Assembly (NCBI GenBank): GCA_963728925.1
Contig: CAVSMB010000013.1
Span: 62,001-126,000 of the forward strand
Length of the DNA: 64,000 nt
Source: JBBPZA01 sp963728925
GTDB lineage: Bacteria; Actinomycetota; Thermoleophilia; Solirubrobacterales; Solirubrobacteraceae
Direction: 5' to 3'
How positions within the stretch are numbered: position 1 is the stretch's first letter; each line of letters starts with the position of its first letter. The translations under genes and the position numbers were made by a program. The notes below the pieces were generated by a model. That model was not told where the DNA came from. It saw only the letters and a program-made list of their open reading frames with translations, and made no database searches. Shown here one piece after another: positions 1-9,131 of the stretch.

Positions 1-186
1 GCGGTAGAGGCGCTTGTTGGCATGGCTGACCTCGTGCAGCGCGGCGAGCTGGCCGACGGTCTGGCGCTCGGGCGCCTTGAGCAGCGACCAGCGCAGGCCC
101 TTGACCCAGCGGCCGTGGCCGGACTTGCTCTTGCCGGCGGCGTTCCATTCGGTGCGGCGGACGTCGTCGACGGCGCGCTGAGCGAG
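1..186 (-). pseudogene. ISL3-family transposase, 3' part (runs off the left edge)
   Basis: The minus strand reads in frame LAQRAVDDVRRTEWN then KGLRWSLLKAPE and HEVSHANKRLYR, the typical middle of an ISL3 (IS204/IS1001/IS1096/IS1165) DDE transposase. It joins in frame to the segment ending in the FDPFHVVQ motif at 2383 once the group II intron is removed. The N-terminal part lies at 5487-5983. So one transposase gene is split into three pieces by two insertions. Intron splicing could in principle restore the second junction at RNA level, but the serine-recombinase insertion still disrupts the gene. Confidence 0.8.
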
Positions 187-250
187 GGTAGGGTCGACCC
201 GCGGCGCGGTGGCGGCCTTTGGGCCGCTCCGTTTCCGCGAGCCGCCCGCC

Positions 251-284
251 GAACCCGGCGTGCGAGTTCCCCCGCACCGGGCTC
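251..284 (-). ncRNA. Group II intron domain V
   Basis: The 34-nt hairpin begins GAGCCCGGTGCGG on the minus strand, has a GGAA-type loop, and closes with CGCACGCCGGGTTC. This matches the domain V layout of bacterial group II introns (GAGCC...GGTTC with the bulge). It lies just downstream of the maturase stop at 303, as expected for ORF placement in domain IV. Confidence 0.85.
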
Positions 285-302
285 TCCACAGGCATACCGG
301 TG

Positions 303-1841
303 TCATCTGGCGATCAGTCCTTCCAGGTAATCCATGGCTGTGGTGTGATCGCGTAACGCGATGTAGCCGCTCGTCCACGGCAGCGGGATCTGCGCGCCCC
401 GGTAGCGGTAGCGCGTTATGTGCACCGCCGCCGGGTTGAACAGCTCCACGCGGTTGTGGGCGGGCCACCGCTCCTTGAGGTAGGTGCGGCGCAGCCAGCC
501 CCAGTTCCGCTTCCGGTGCCGTCGGCGCAGCCATCCCACGACCCGCCAATACGCGTAGTGACGCAGGTAGCCGAACGTCGCCGAGGAGACTCCATGCCGG
601 AAGTAGTTGCACCAGCCCCGTAGCACGCGGTTAACGCGATGCAGGAGCTGGTCAGGTTGCTGGTCGGGCCCGGTGTGCTTGGTGATCTGCCGGACCTTCG
701 CCTTGGCGGTCTGGAGTGACCGCTTCGACGGGTACGTGTGGATCACGTTCCGGCCGTGACGTCCCCGGACGCGCTTGATCGCGAATCCGAGGAAGTCGAA
801 CCCCTCGTCGATCGACACAACGCGGGTCTTCTCCGGCGAGAGTCTGAGGCCGAGCGGCGCAATCACCTGCTCGACCTCGGCGACCAGCGACTCGGCGTGC
901 TCACGACTGCCCGCGACGCAGACGACGAAGTCGTCCGCGTAACGGCACAGTTTGTATGTGGCTCCGCCTCGGCGCCTGATCTTCTCGCGCTCTGGTCGTG
1001 TCGCCATGCTCATCTGCCAGGCGCGGACGAAGTGCTCGTCCAGCGCCGACAGCGCAAGGTTGGCGATCAGCGGCGAGAGAATCCCGCCCTGCGGGGTGCC
1101 AGCGAGCGTCTCTTCTTGACCGCCCAGCTCGGTCAGGATCCCGGCTTTGAGGAACGCCTTGATGAGCGCCATGACGCGCTTGTCCGCGACTCTGGCTCGC
1201 AGCCGGTCCTGAACGGCGACATGCGAGATTTCGTCGAAACACGCCTTGATATCTGCTTCGAGAACCCACTCGTAGGAGTTGGTCGCGAGCATATGTATCT
1301 CGGCGATCGCGTCGTGTGCTCGGCGTCCGGGCCGGAACCCGTAGGAGCAGGGTTTGAAGTCGGCCTCGAAGATCGGCTCGAGCACCGTCTTGAGGGCAGC
1401 CTGGATCACGCGGTCGCGGAGGGCGGGCACCCCAAGCCGCCGGAGTTTTCCTCCGCGCTTGGGTATCAGCCGCTCCTTGACCGGCAAAGGCCGAAAGCTC
1501 CCGGACCGCAGCTCCTCGCGGAGTCCGTCAAGGAACTTCTGCACGCCCAACTGTTGCTCAACGTAGCGGGCGGTCTGCCCGTCCACGCCGGCTGAGCGCG
1601 ACCCTCTGTTCGACCTGACCCGAAGCCACGCCATCATCAGCGTGGCCGGGTCACAGACGAGGTTATGGAGGTCGTTGAACCTCCGGTTGGGATCGTCAGA
1701 TGCCCACTTGTGCAGCTTGCGCTGAATCCCGAGTACCCTGTCCTGCGCCTCCTTCGGCACAGGCCATGGAGCGCTGGTGTTCACCGGCGACCTCCTCGCA
1801 TTCCAGACGGGCGCTGCAAGCCCGCTGCTCCCCTTCGCCAT
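303..1841 (-). CDS. ltrA: Group II intron reverse transcriptase/maturase
   Basis: 512 aa. It has the RT palm with the catalytic YADD motif (CRYADDFVVCVAG), the upstream SYGFRPGRRAHDA and GTPQGGILSPL motifs, and a C-terminal maturase (GIIM) region around RGWCNYFRHG. No HNH endonuclease is visible after the maturase domain. The product binds and splices its host intron and primes reverse transcription at the target. The frame is intact, so the intron may be active. The start is taken at the first ATG of the frame. The N-terminus to about residue 30 is unconserved, and an internal start is possible. Confidence 0.93.
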   Translation of the reverse strand: MAKGSSGLAAPVWNARRSPVNTSAPWPVPKEAQDRVLGIQRKLHKWASDDPNRRFNDLHNLVCDPATLMMAWLRVRSNRGSRSAGVDGQTARYVEQQLGVQKFLDGLREELRSGSFRPLPVKERLIPKRGGKLRRLGVPALRDRVIQAALKTVLEPIFEADFKPCSYGFRPGRRAHDAIAEIHMLATNSYEWVLEADIKACFDEISHVAVQDRLRARVADKRVMALIKAFLKAGILTELGGQEETLAGTPQGGILSPLIANLALSALDEHFVRAWQMSMATRPEREKIRRRGGATYKLCRYADDFVVCVAGSREHAESLVAEVEQVIAPLGLRLSPEKTRVVSIDEGFDFLGFAIKRVRGRHGRNVIHTYPSKRSLQTAKAKVRQITKHTGPDQQPDQLLHRVNRVLRGWCNYFRHGVSSATFGYLRHYAYWRVVGWLRRRHRKRNWGWLRRTYLKERWPAHNRVELFNPAAVHITRYRYRGAQIPLPWTSGYIALRDHTTAMDYLEGLIAR

Positions 1842-2382
1842 GTACCCGGCTCTCCCGGGCTCGGACTACTACGAGAGCTCCGCCCCCGACCCGGGCCATC
1901 AGCGGACGCTGCGCCTTGCCTGCACCCCGAAGGGCACGTCGGCGACACCGGTCGGGTTCCCACGTTCACTACCGTTCGCTTGTCCGGGTCGGCGCCCAGC
2001 TCTTCCCCTGCGGGCCTGCCGCGACGCTCACGCGGACAGCGCGTCGCGGTCCCTTCCCAGCGCATCAATCCGCCGGTCGGGACGGTCCCCCGTGCATCCG
2101 AGGACTCGCTCACCGCTTGACCCAGCCCATATCCATCGGGTTTGAGCCGGGGTCCACACTCAAGGGGGTTCTGCCACTGGTGCACTTGCGTTACGCCTTT
2201 CGGTCTTGCTTGCCGCGCCCGCGCGGTCCGATAGTTCCCGCGCGCCGCGTCGTTGTCAGGACTGCTTGCCGTCCTCGCCCGCAGCTCCGGGGTCAGACTG
2301 TCCTCAGCTTCACCGGGCTGCCGCGACAGCCCGGCGGCAGGGTCTTGCACCCCGCACGAACCGGTAGCGCCTCGTGGCGCAC

Positions 2383-2645
2383 CTGCACGACATGAAACGG
2401 GTCAAAGCAGACCTCGGGGTTGAAGTCCGCGTCGGCGGCAGCAGCAGCGCGGATCGCCTTCTCGTAGCCGCCGTTCATGTCGATCGAGATCGCCCGGATC
2501 GAGTGCTTGCGCTCGCCGAGCTGGGCGAAGAACGCCTGCAACGTGGCGGCGTCGCGGCCCGGCCGCGCCCATACGATCGCGCCGCTGGTGTGGTCGCAGA
2601 CCTGAGTCAGGTAGCGCTGCCCACGGCGGTAGCTGATCTCGTCAA
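2383..2645 (-). pseudogene. ISL3-family transposase, middle segment
   Basis: The minus-strand frame reads DEISYRRGQRYLTQVCDH, then ISIDMNGGYEKAI and CFDPFHVVQ, the first half of the ISL3 DDE domain including its first catalytic Asp. The upstream end is cut at DEIS by the serine-recombinase element; the downstream end is cut after FHVVQ by the group II intron. It carries no start of its own. Confidence 0.8.
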
Positions 2646-2653
2646 CGGTGCCT

Positions 2654-4723
2654 TCATTCTGCACCTCCTGCAACGAGTTGTTGGTTTCGGTAGCGGGTTC
2701 GAGGGGAGTCGGTGAGCCGTTGGCGGCAGGCGGCCTCGATCTCGGCGTTGAAGAGGATCGCGAGGCGCCGGCGGCCGGCGCGGCGGGCCTGGAGCTTGCC
2801 CTGCCTGATCCAGACGTAGATGACGTGGTCGCCGACGCGCAGGCGTTCGGCGAGCTCGTGGACGCCGATTTCGTCGTCGTGGATCGGCGAGGGCGCGGGG
2901 ATGCGGTGCTGCCAGCGCAGCCAGCGGACGCCGTCCTCGTCGAACGCACGGCCGCTGGCGGTGAGATGTCCTGCATGGTTGAGGTGCTCGGCGAGCTGGG
3001 CGTTGGTGTGGGTCGGGCCCAGCTCGCGCAGGATTTCGAGCACGACCTGGGCGCGTGCGCTTCGGGCGGCGGCGGGCCGCAGCACGGTCAGCTCGTCGCT
3101 GGCGCCCGAGCGCCAGTGGATCCCGATCTGGATCTCGGGCTGGTCGGGCTGGTCGGGCTGGGACGTGAGCGTGATGTCGGCGATCAGCGCGCGCAGCAGC
3201 CGCTTGCGATCGCGGTGCGACGTGCTGGGTGCGGCCCATAGCCGCGGGAGGTCGCGGGCAACCGCTTGGATGTCGGCGCGCGCGGGCGGTGGGGGCTCGG
3301 CGGCCTGACTGGCGAGTTCGGTTTCTGCGTCGGCGAGCTCGTGCAGCTTGGCTTCCCAGCGGGACTCCAGGGTGCGGGCGACGAGTCGGTTGTCGGGGTC
3401 GCATTGGTGAAAGGCGCGTTCGGCGCGCGTCGCGTCGTAGCGGGCGCGCTCGACGCGTAGCTCTACGGCGCGGGTCTGGCGCCCGCGGCGATCGGCGACC
3501 GTGTCGGCGGCGCTCAGCGCGAGCGCGATCTGGTCGGGAGCGACGGCCCGAAGGAGCCGTTCGGCGACCGCTTGCTCGATCACCTCGCCCATCACGCCGC
3601 GACAGCCGGGCGTGGCGGCGCGGTCGGCGCGGCTGTAGCTGCAGTCATAGCCGGGCTTGGCGGCGCTGGTGTAGAAGGTCGACATCGAGCGCCCGCAGTT
3701 GCCGCAGCGGACGATCCCCTGCAACAGGGCGCGGCCCTCGCGCGCCGGGCGCGCGCCGTCATGCGTGCGGTTGGCCGCAAGGCGCTGCTCGATGCGCAGG
3801 AACTGCTCCCAGGTGATGTAGCCGGGGTGGTGATCGTGGATCACGACGCCCCATTGTTCGCGTGGCAGCATCGTGGTCCTGGCGCGGATCGTGCCGTCGG
3901 GCTCGACGTGGCGGCGGCTGCGGCGCCGTCCGAACACGTAGGCGCCGGCGTAGGCGGGGTTGCGCAGCACGGTCAGCGCGCGGCTGTGCGTGAGGCGGCC
4001 GTGGCGCAACTGCCCGGCCCATGCGCCGCCGTAGGCGCGTGCGGGAAACCGCCGGTCGGCGAACGCGCCGACGACCGCGTAGGCCGAGCCGGTCTGCTCG
4101 AAGCAGCAGAACACGTCGGCGACCGCGGCGCGGACCTCCTCGTCGGGGTCCAGGACGATCGCGCCCTCGTCGTCGTAGACGTAGCCGACCGCCAACGGGA
4201 AGCGCAGCTCGCCGCGCGCGGCGGCGGCGCGCCGGGCGCCCTGCAGCCGCCCAGCGAGCAGGTGCAGCTCGGCCTCGGACATCGTGCCTTTCAGCCCGAG
4301 CAGTAGCCGGTCGTTGAACAGGCCGAGATCGTAGATGCCGTCGCCGTCGATAATCAGCGTGTCGGTCAGGCTGCACAGCTCAAGCAGCCGTTGCAGATCG
4401 GCGGTGCTGCGCGCCAGCCGCGAGACCTCAAGGCCGAAGACCGCGCCGACCTCGCCGCAGCAGACGCGCCCGACCAGATCCTTGAACCCCGTCCGCGCCG
4501 ACCCGCCGCGGCCCGACAGACCGAGGTCGGCATCGATCACCAGGACCCGCTCGGCAGGCCACCCCAGGCGCTCGGCGTCGTTGGTCAGCGCGTACTGACG
4601 TTGGGTGGATTCGCCGTGATCGCGGACCTGCGCAAGCGTCGACTGGCGCACATAGACGACCGCCAGGCGCTCCAGGTGCTCGCTGGTGATCTTCGCTGAC
4701 GAGCTCATCGTCATCGTGCTCAC
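2654..4723 (-). CDS. Large serine recombinase
   Basis: 689 aa. The N-terminal resolvase domain has the nucleophile in YVRQST and the conserved EVSRLARS segment. It is followed by a recombinase domain (about 180-300), a zinc-ribbon domain (CGNCGRSM then CSYSRAD...CRG, about 345-390), a coiled stretch, and a C-terminal HTH-like segment (VHELAERLRVGDHVIYVW). It catalyses site-specific strand exchange and presumably moves the surrounding element. The stop lies only about 8 bases from the inferred left junction. A short QPDQPDQP repeat precedes the C-terminal part. The frame is intact. Confidence 0.9.
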   Translation of the reverse strand: MSTMTMSSSAKITSEHLERLAVVYVRQSTLAQVRDHGESTQRQYALTNDAERLGWPAERVLVIDADLGLSGRGGSARTGFKDLVGRVCCGEVGAVFGLEVSRLARSTADLQRLLELCSLTDTLIIDGDGIYDLGLFNDRLLLGLKGTMSEAELHLLAGRLQGARRAAAARGELRFPLAVGYVYDDEGAIVLDPDEEVRAAVADVFCCFEQTGSAYAVVGAFADRRFPARAYGGAWAGQLRHGRLTHSRALTVLRNPAYAGAYVFGRRRSRRHVEPDGTIRARTTMLPREQWGVVIHDHHPGYITWEQFLRIEQRLAANRTHDGARPAREGRALLQGIVRCGNCGRSMSTFYTSAAKPGYDCSYSRADRAATPGCRGVMGEVIEQAVAERLLRAVAPDQIALALSAADTVADRRGRQTRAVELRVERARYDATRAERAFHQCDPDNRLVARTLESRWEAKLHELADAETELASQAAEPPPPARADIQAVARDLPRLWAAPSTSHRDRKRLLRALIADITLTSQPDQPDQPEIQIGIHWRSGASDELTVLRPAAARSARAQVVLEILRELGPTHTNAQLAEHLNHAGHLTASGRAFDEDGVRWLRWQHRIPAPSPIHDDEIGVHELAERLRVGDHVIYVWIRQGKLQARRAGRRRLAILFNAEIEAACRQRLTDSPRTRYRNQQLVAGGAE

Positions 4724-4805
4724 CGCTCGCTCCCGCGGCCAGCGCCGCTTCGACCATGTTCGCCACCGCCGCGACCGCCTGGGCGCCGTCGCCGGACACC
4801 GGACA

Positions 4806-5159
4806 TCACCCCAGCGCCCGCCGACCGAGCAGCTCGACGTTGATCTGCGCGATCTGCGCCAACGCGGCCTCGTTGCGGTGTGTCACGCTCACGTACTCGT
4901 CGACGACCGCTTCCAGCGCGCCGGGCACGTACAGCGTTCGGTTGCGCCCGCCGCTATAGAGCGCCAAGTACAGGTAGGGGCCGTGCAGCTCACCGCGCCG
5001 GCAGCGACAGCCGCTGCTCGAGCAGCGCCGCCCCTGACGCACCAACGAACCCGGCAGCGTCGCCTCGGGACGCTGTACCGCGGCCGCCAACCGCCGCCGC
5101 CACGCGCGCAGCTGGCGATCGCTGGCCTCGTGAAGATCGCCGACGTCAGTCATCGTCAT
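4806..5159 (-). CDS. DUF6788-like zinc-binding protein
   Basis: 117 aa. It contains the family pattern CxxxGCxCxxGELHGPYLYLA (Cys around 45-54), followed by a short beta segment and an alpha helix. Its start overlaps the end of the DUF5372-like gene and the recombinase starts 83 bases downstream, so the three look like one transcription unit. The function is unknown; the Cys cluster suggests zinc binding and perhaps DNA contact. I recall this gene accompanying serine recombinases and DUF5372 genes in other genomes, but that is from memory. Confidence 0.7.
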   Translation of the reverse strand: MTMTDVGDLHEASDRQLRAWRRRLAAAVQRPEATLPGSLVRQGRRCSSSGCRCRRGELHGPYLYLALYSGGRNRTLYVPGALEAVVDEYVSVTHRNEAALAQIAQINVELLGRRALG

Positions 5160-5436
5160 AGCCTGTATCTGTTTCGTGCACAGGCTCCATAATCCTTCCC
5201 CCCGGCCGGTTCGATCCCGTGATCGCCGCCACGACCTCGACCAGCCCAGTCAGCACCTCGCCACCCAGCGGCGTCGATGCCGGCGCACCCGCGCGATCGG
5301 TCGCATCCTCGGGCACGCCGATCGTGCCCAGCGACCCGCCCTCGCAGACATACAGACGCCCGCCCGCGTAGCGCCGCACGAACAAGACCGCCAGCCGCTG
5401 CCCACGCAACGGATGGAACGGATGCGTAACCACCAA
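5146..5436 (-). CDS. DUF5372-like small protein
   Basis: 96 aa. It begins MVVTHPFHPLRGQRLAVL, followed by YVCEGG and a PLGGEVLTGLVEVV helix, the layout of DUF5372 proteins found beside transposases and recombinases. It is the first gene of the element, and its 3' end overlaps the DUF6788-like start by 14 nt. The function is unknown; the context suggests an accessory role in the movement or control of the serine recombinase. Confidence 0.65.
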   Translation of the reverse strand: MVVTHPFHPLRGQRLAVLFVRRYAGGRLYVCEGGSLGTIGVPEDATDRAGAPASTPLGGEVLTGLVEVVAAITGSNRPGGRIMEPVHETDTGYDDD

Positions 5437-5486
5437 CGACTCACAAATCGCGTTGGCCTGGCCTGCACTATGCGCACACCGTCTCG

Positions 5487-5983
5487 ACGCCGATCATCAC
5501 CAGCCCGGCGAGCCGCTGCTCGTCGAGGTGATCGGCGACGACGCGCGCGACGATCGCCCCGACGGTGTCCCAGCCGACCCTGAGCAGCGCCGTGATCGGC
5601 GTCTTGGCCATCTGCTGGGCGCAGAAGGCGACGAGGTCCTCAAAGTCGCGCGTGTGACGGGCGCGCCGCCGCGCCCACGGGACCGCCTCGACGCGCACGC
5701 CGCAGTCGCCGCAGCACACGCGCCGCAACTCGTACTCGACAAAGCAGCGGTTGCCCGCCAGGTCGAGATGGCGCCAGCTGCGCCACGCGCGGTCATGGAC
5801 GTGGCCGCAGACCTGGCCGCAGCCCGAGCAGGCGGCGCGCCGGCGGCGCAGCGCGACGCGCACGGTGACCCCTGCAGGGCCGAACAGAACGTCGATGACG
5901 CGGGCGCCCTGGAGCGCCAGCAGACGGTTGAATGCGGTCGTGACCCGCACGTCGTCCTCCCGCGGTCGCTGAGCTTCGAACAC
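5487..5983 (-). pseudogene. ISL3-family transposase, N-terminal part
   Basis: It encodes the N-terminal zinc-finger (CSGCGQVCG and CCGDCGVRVE) and the HTH region with FCAQQMAKTPITALLRVGWD, ending ...LAGLVMIGV where the serine-recombinase element enters. The downstream half resumes at 2645. The right end of the IS should lie between 5984 and about 6240, but I could not identify its terminal repeat there. Confidence 0.8.
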
Positions 5984-6239
5984 CCAGCAGCCTGCCCGAG
6001 CGACGGTCGTGCGGGTCGCTCAACGCTCGTGCAGCCGCCAAACAGCGCAGCAAGGGAGAAAGAGCCTGCGAGCGAGCCTGTTCTACGCCTCAGCGCTTCC
6101 ACTCAAACAACCGGAGACCCCAATTTGGTGAGGGTCGCGGGCAAGAGCCTACCCAGCCCCTTCCAGCCAGCTTGCGCCGGGCCGGTCGCGGCATCAAGCA
6201 GGCCATTCCGTGGTAACCCGCCACTCCTTCGCGGGGCGA

Positions 6240-6733
6240 TCACTCTGCACGTTTAGAGAACCGCCGCCGGCTGTCTTCCAGGACGATCTGCGCCTCCTCG
6301 GCGGAGTACCAGCCGTCTACTTTCACTCGCTTGCCCTGTGGTTGCTTGTACATGCCGAAGAAGAAGGTGATCTCGTCGCGAAGCTGCTGCGGCAGGTCCT
6401 CGACGTGCTCCATCGCGCCCCAGTTGGGGTCGCCGTCGGGAACGCAGACCAGCTTGTCGTCCTGGCCTTGTCGTCGCGCATGCGGAAGAGCGCGATCAGA
6501 CGGCTTTCGATGAAGCATCCAGCGAAGGTGGGCTCGGTGACGCAGACCATCGCGTCGAGCGGGTCGCCGTCTTCCGCGAGCGTCTCGGGGACGTAGCCGT
6601 AGTCGGTCGGGTAGACGACCGACGAGAAGAGGAAGCGGTCGAGCTTGATCGCGCCAAGCGCCGGATCGAACTCGTACTTGTTGCGCGAGCCCTTGGGGAT
6701 CTCGATGCGGCAGAGCACGTTCTCAGCGGTCAT
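6240..6733 (-). pseudogene. ppa: Inorganic pyrophosphatase, single-base frameshift
   Basis: Family I soluble pyrophosphatase hydrolysing PPi to two phosphates. The first frame starts MTAENVLCRIEIPKGSRN and contains the DYGYVPET and DGDPLDAMV metal-binding motifs. It breaks after MRDDKA near 6464-6467. The second frame continues QDDKLVCVP through VEDLPQQL to the stop. One missing G in a GGGCC run explains the break. Without it the protein would be 164 aa, normal for bacteria. Pyrophosphatase is a classic fluoride target and the gene closes the operon under fluoride riboswitch D. The loss may be real decay or a sequence error. Confidence 0.88.
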
Positions 6734-6759
6734 CAAATGGCTCCTTGGATCGTCGTCGC

Positions 6760-7194
6760 TTACCGGTCCCGGTCTCCGATGACGAGCACCGGGATTCGTC
6801 CGTCCGAGACGAGCCGCTCGTCCACGCCCCGCAGGAGCAACCGGCCGACGCGCGTGGTGTGGTGGTGGCCGCAGACGATGAGGTCGAAGCCGTGGTCGTG
6901 TGCGTGCTCGAGCAGTGCGTCGCCCGGCGGGTCGCCGTCGATGACTGTCTGGTCGACCGGGACGCCCGCTCGGTCGGCGCGGTCGCGGACCTTGGCGAAG
7001 GTCTCTTCGAGGAAGCGGCGGGCGGCGTCGGACGACTCGGCTCGATCGGCCTCGGTCTCGGCATGGGCGGGCGAGTAGGCGACCGAGACGGCCGTCAGCT
7101 CGCCGTCGAAGCGCCGGGTGAGGTCGATGGCGACGTCGAAGGCCCGCAGCGCGACGTCGGAGCCGTCCCACGCTAGGAGGATCCGCTGGAACAT
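6760..7194 (-). CDS. Universal stress protein (UspA family)
   Basis: 144 aa single Usp domain. It starts MFQRILLAWDGSD (the N-terminal beta strand and nucleotide-binding Asp). The C-terminal loop reads CGHHHTTRVGRLLLRGV, a variant of the ATP-binding G-2x-G-9x-G-S/T motif. The ATG overlaps the hyfB stop (TGATG), indicating translational coupling within the riboswitch D operon. It probably acts as a cytosolic stress-response nucleotide-binding protein. Ligand binding cannot be judged because the usual Ser/Thr after the loop is not clear. Confidence 0.9.
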   Translation of the reverse strand: MFQRILLAWDGSDVALRAFDVAIDLTRRFDGELTAVSVAYSPAHAETEADRAESSDAARRFLEETFAKVRDRADRAGVPVDQTVIDGDPPGDALLEHAHDHGFDLIVCGHHHTTRVGRLLLRGVDERLVSDGRIPVLVIGDRDR

Positions 7195-9131
7195 CAGCGC
7201 AGGATGGGGACGAGGGCGAGGATCAGGATGAGCACGGCGAGCATGTAGAGGAGGTAGGTGCTGAGCCGGCCGGACTGGGTCGCTCGTATGCGGTTAGAGG
7301 CGGCAAGCGCGACGGCGGTCACCGGCCGGTACAGGTAGCGGTCGACCGCGAGCACCACGCGGGTGTCGAGCCGGAGGCCCTGCGCGTCGCGGCTGAGGCT
7401 CGAGCGGTAGCCCAGCGGGCCGCGGAGGACGACGCGAATGGGGTTGGAATAGGCGGAGGGGCGGTACTGCACGGCGTCGAGCGACGCGCCGCTGCCGGTC
7501 ACCCAGACCGGCGCGCGCCGCGCGCCGGTCCGGCGCAGGGCCGCCCACGCCGCCGCGCCGGCGAGCAGCGCGTAGGCGGGAAGGACGATGCTCAACCAGG
7601 TGGGCGCGAGGACCGAGAAGTCCTTGAACACAGGGCCGAGGACGAGGGGGTGACTGATCGTCGCACCCGCGGGATCGAAGCCGAGCACCCCGGCGAGCCC
7701 AGAGCCGAGCAGGTGGATCTCCCACGGCGCGACGGCGCCGAGCACGAGCACGAACCCGGTTAGCGTGAGCGCGCCCAGCCCGGCGCCCGGCTCGCGCACT
7801 CCGTCGATGACGCGTCGCGCCGGGCCGAGCACGCTGAACCCGAGCAGCTTGGCGAAGGCCAACAGGCCCAGGCCGGCGGTCAAGGCGAGGACCGCGGCCG
7901 CCAGCGCGCACAGCAGGCGCGACAGCAGGCCGGGGAGGCGGAAGGCTTGCAGCAGCGCTTCGAAGGTGAACCACTCGCTGACGAAGCCGCCGAAGGGCGG
8001 TACCGCGGCGAGGGTCAGCGAGGCCAGCCCCAGGCCGACGCTGGTGCGTGGCAGGCTCCGGCCGAGACCGCCGAGCGGATCGAGCGTTCGCTCTCCCGTG
8101 CCGCGCTCGATGCGGTCGGCGGATAACAGCGCGAGGGTCTTGGCCAGGTTGTGCGCCACTACGTGCAGCGTCGCCGCGAGCAGGCCGGCGGCGGCGAGGG
8201 TGCGGTTGCCGGCCGCCTGGCCGAGCAGGGCAACACCGAGCCCGACGAGCGCGATCCCGGCGTGCTCGACTGTCGAAAAGCCCAGGAAGCGCCGAAGGTC
8301 ATCCTGCGTGATCGCGTAGACGATGCCGGCCACCGCCGTCAGCGCGCCGAGGACCAGGAGGGCGTCGCCCCACCACGCCTGGGCCGGCCCGATGGTCGCG
8401 AACACGAAGCGCCACAGGCCGTAGAACCCCGCGCAAAGCGCGACCGAGAGCGACGCGGCGCCCGCCCGCCGCGCGCCGCCGTAGCCGGCCGGAAGCGCGC
8501 CCTGCAGCGGCACGATCCCCACCTTCGTCCCGAAGGCGACGACGAACAGCACAAACAGGGCGCCGCTCGTCCCGGCGGACAGGTCGGCGCGCGCCCACAC
8601 GTCGAGCGAGAAGGAGCCGGTGTGCCCGTAGAGCAGGCCGACGGCCGCGAGCAGGGCGGCGCCGCCGAGCTTGGTCAGCCCTCCGGTCAGGTAGCCGGAC
8701 CGCAGGTCGCCACCCGAGCTGGCGGTGAGGTACAGGCAGACCGTCAGGCCCTCCCAGGCGAGCAGGAAGAGGAAGCCCTGGTCGGCGCCGATCGCGACGG
8801 CGACGCCCAGCACGAGCACCGAGTTGAGCGCCGTCAGACCGGCGCCGGGCGGACGCTCGGCATAGGCCAACGACGTCGCGCCGCCCGTGACCCCGGTCAA
8901 GGCGAGGAAGACGCCGCTGAGGCCGTCGGCGCGCAGGGCGCTCGGCCCGAACCCGAGCCAGTCGCCGAGCGCGAGGTCCGGGTGGGCGCCGCCCAGCGCG
9001 GCGTCCACGCCCACGACGACCAGCGCGACGCAGCCGGCGGTGGTCAGCAGCGCTCCCAGGCGAGGCAGCGCCAGCGCGGCGAGCGCGCCCAGCGCCAACG
9101 CGATCATCGCGGCGGCGTAGAAGACCGTCAC
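7194..9131 (-). CDS. hyfB: HyfB/NuoL-like antiporter subunit of a hydrogenase-related complex
   Basis: 645 aa, about 15 membrane segments, proton-antiporter (NuoL/MrpA-type) family. The key residues of ion-translocating subunits are present: Glu127 in LLAWEGLTV and Lys203 in FGTKVGIVP. Start is GTG at 9131, overlapping the stop of the ferredoxin/HyfI gene (GTGA). It should form part of the membrane arm. The C-terminus ends in hydrophobic YLLYMLAVLILILALV. It is fifth of seven genes behind riboswitch D. Confidence 0.88.
   Translation of the reverse strand: MTVFYAAAMIALALGALAALALPRLGALLTTAGCVALVVVGVDAALGGAHPDLALGDWLGFGPSALRADGLSGVFLALTGVTGGATSLAYAERPPGAGLTALNSVLVLGVAVAIGADQGFLFLLAWEGLTVCLYLTASSGGDLRSGYLTGGLTKLGGAALLAAVGLLYGHTGSFSLDVWARADLSAGTSGALFVLFVVAFGTKVGIVPLQGALPAGYGGARRAGAASLSVALCAGFYGLWRFVFATIGPAQAWWGDALLVLGALTAVAGIVYAITQDDLRRFLGFSTVEHAGIALVGLGVALLGQAAGNRTLAAAGLLAATLHVVAHNLAKTLALLSADRIERGTGERTLDPLGGLGRSLPRTSVGLGLASLTLAAVPPFGGFVSEWFTFEALLQAFRLPGLLSRLLCALAAAVLALTAGLGLLAFAKLLGFSVLGPARRVIDGVREPGAGLGALTLTGFVLVLGAVAPWEIHLLGSGLAGVLGFDPAGATISHPLVLGPVFKDFSVLAPTWLSIVLPAYALLAGAAAWAALRRTGARRAPVWVTGSGASLDAVQYRPSAYSNPIRVVLRGPLGYRSSLSRDAQGLRLDTRVVLAVDRYLYRPVTAVALAASNRIRATQSGRLSTYLLYMLAVLILILALVPILR

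Larger units (their letters stand above)
187..2382 (-). mobile_element. Group II intron inserted in the ISL3 transposase gene
   Basis: The 5' end on the minus strand is GTGCGCC at 2382, the group II boundary consensus GUGYG, directly after the codon for Q in FDPFHVVQ. The 3' end carries a canonical 34-nt domain V (251-284), a GC-rich domain VI, then TCGACCCTACC before the transposase frame resumes with LAQRAVDD. The intron is about 2.2 kb and encodes its own reverse transcriptase/maturase in the same orientation. The exact 3' splice point is uncertain by one base: reading-frame restoration puts it at 187, whereas the usual AY ending would put it at 188. Confidence 0.85.
2646..5486 (-). mobile_element. 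Compact serine-recombinase element inserted in the ISL3 transposase
   Basis: About 2.8 kb sits between two halves of the transposase reading frame. The N-terminal piece ends ...MIGV at GTCGA (5484-5488) and the rest resumes at GTTGACGAGATC (about 2642-2646). The shared core is only about 2-5 bases, as expected for serine-recombinase attachment sites. The cargo is three same-strand genes: a DUF5372-like protein, a DUF6788-like protein and a large serine recombinase that nearly fills the element. No terminal inverted repeats were found. Ends are inferred from the interrupted frame and are accurate to a few bases. Confidence 0.7.

Noticed and set aside
4428..4799. 123-aa gene overlapping the serine-recombinase start
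   Set aside because: The first 35 residues look protein-like, but most of the frame lies inside the recombinase gene in another frame. Evidence is too weak to call it.
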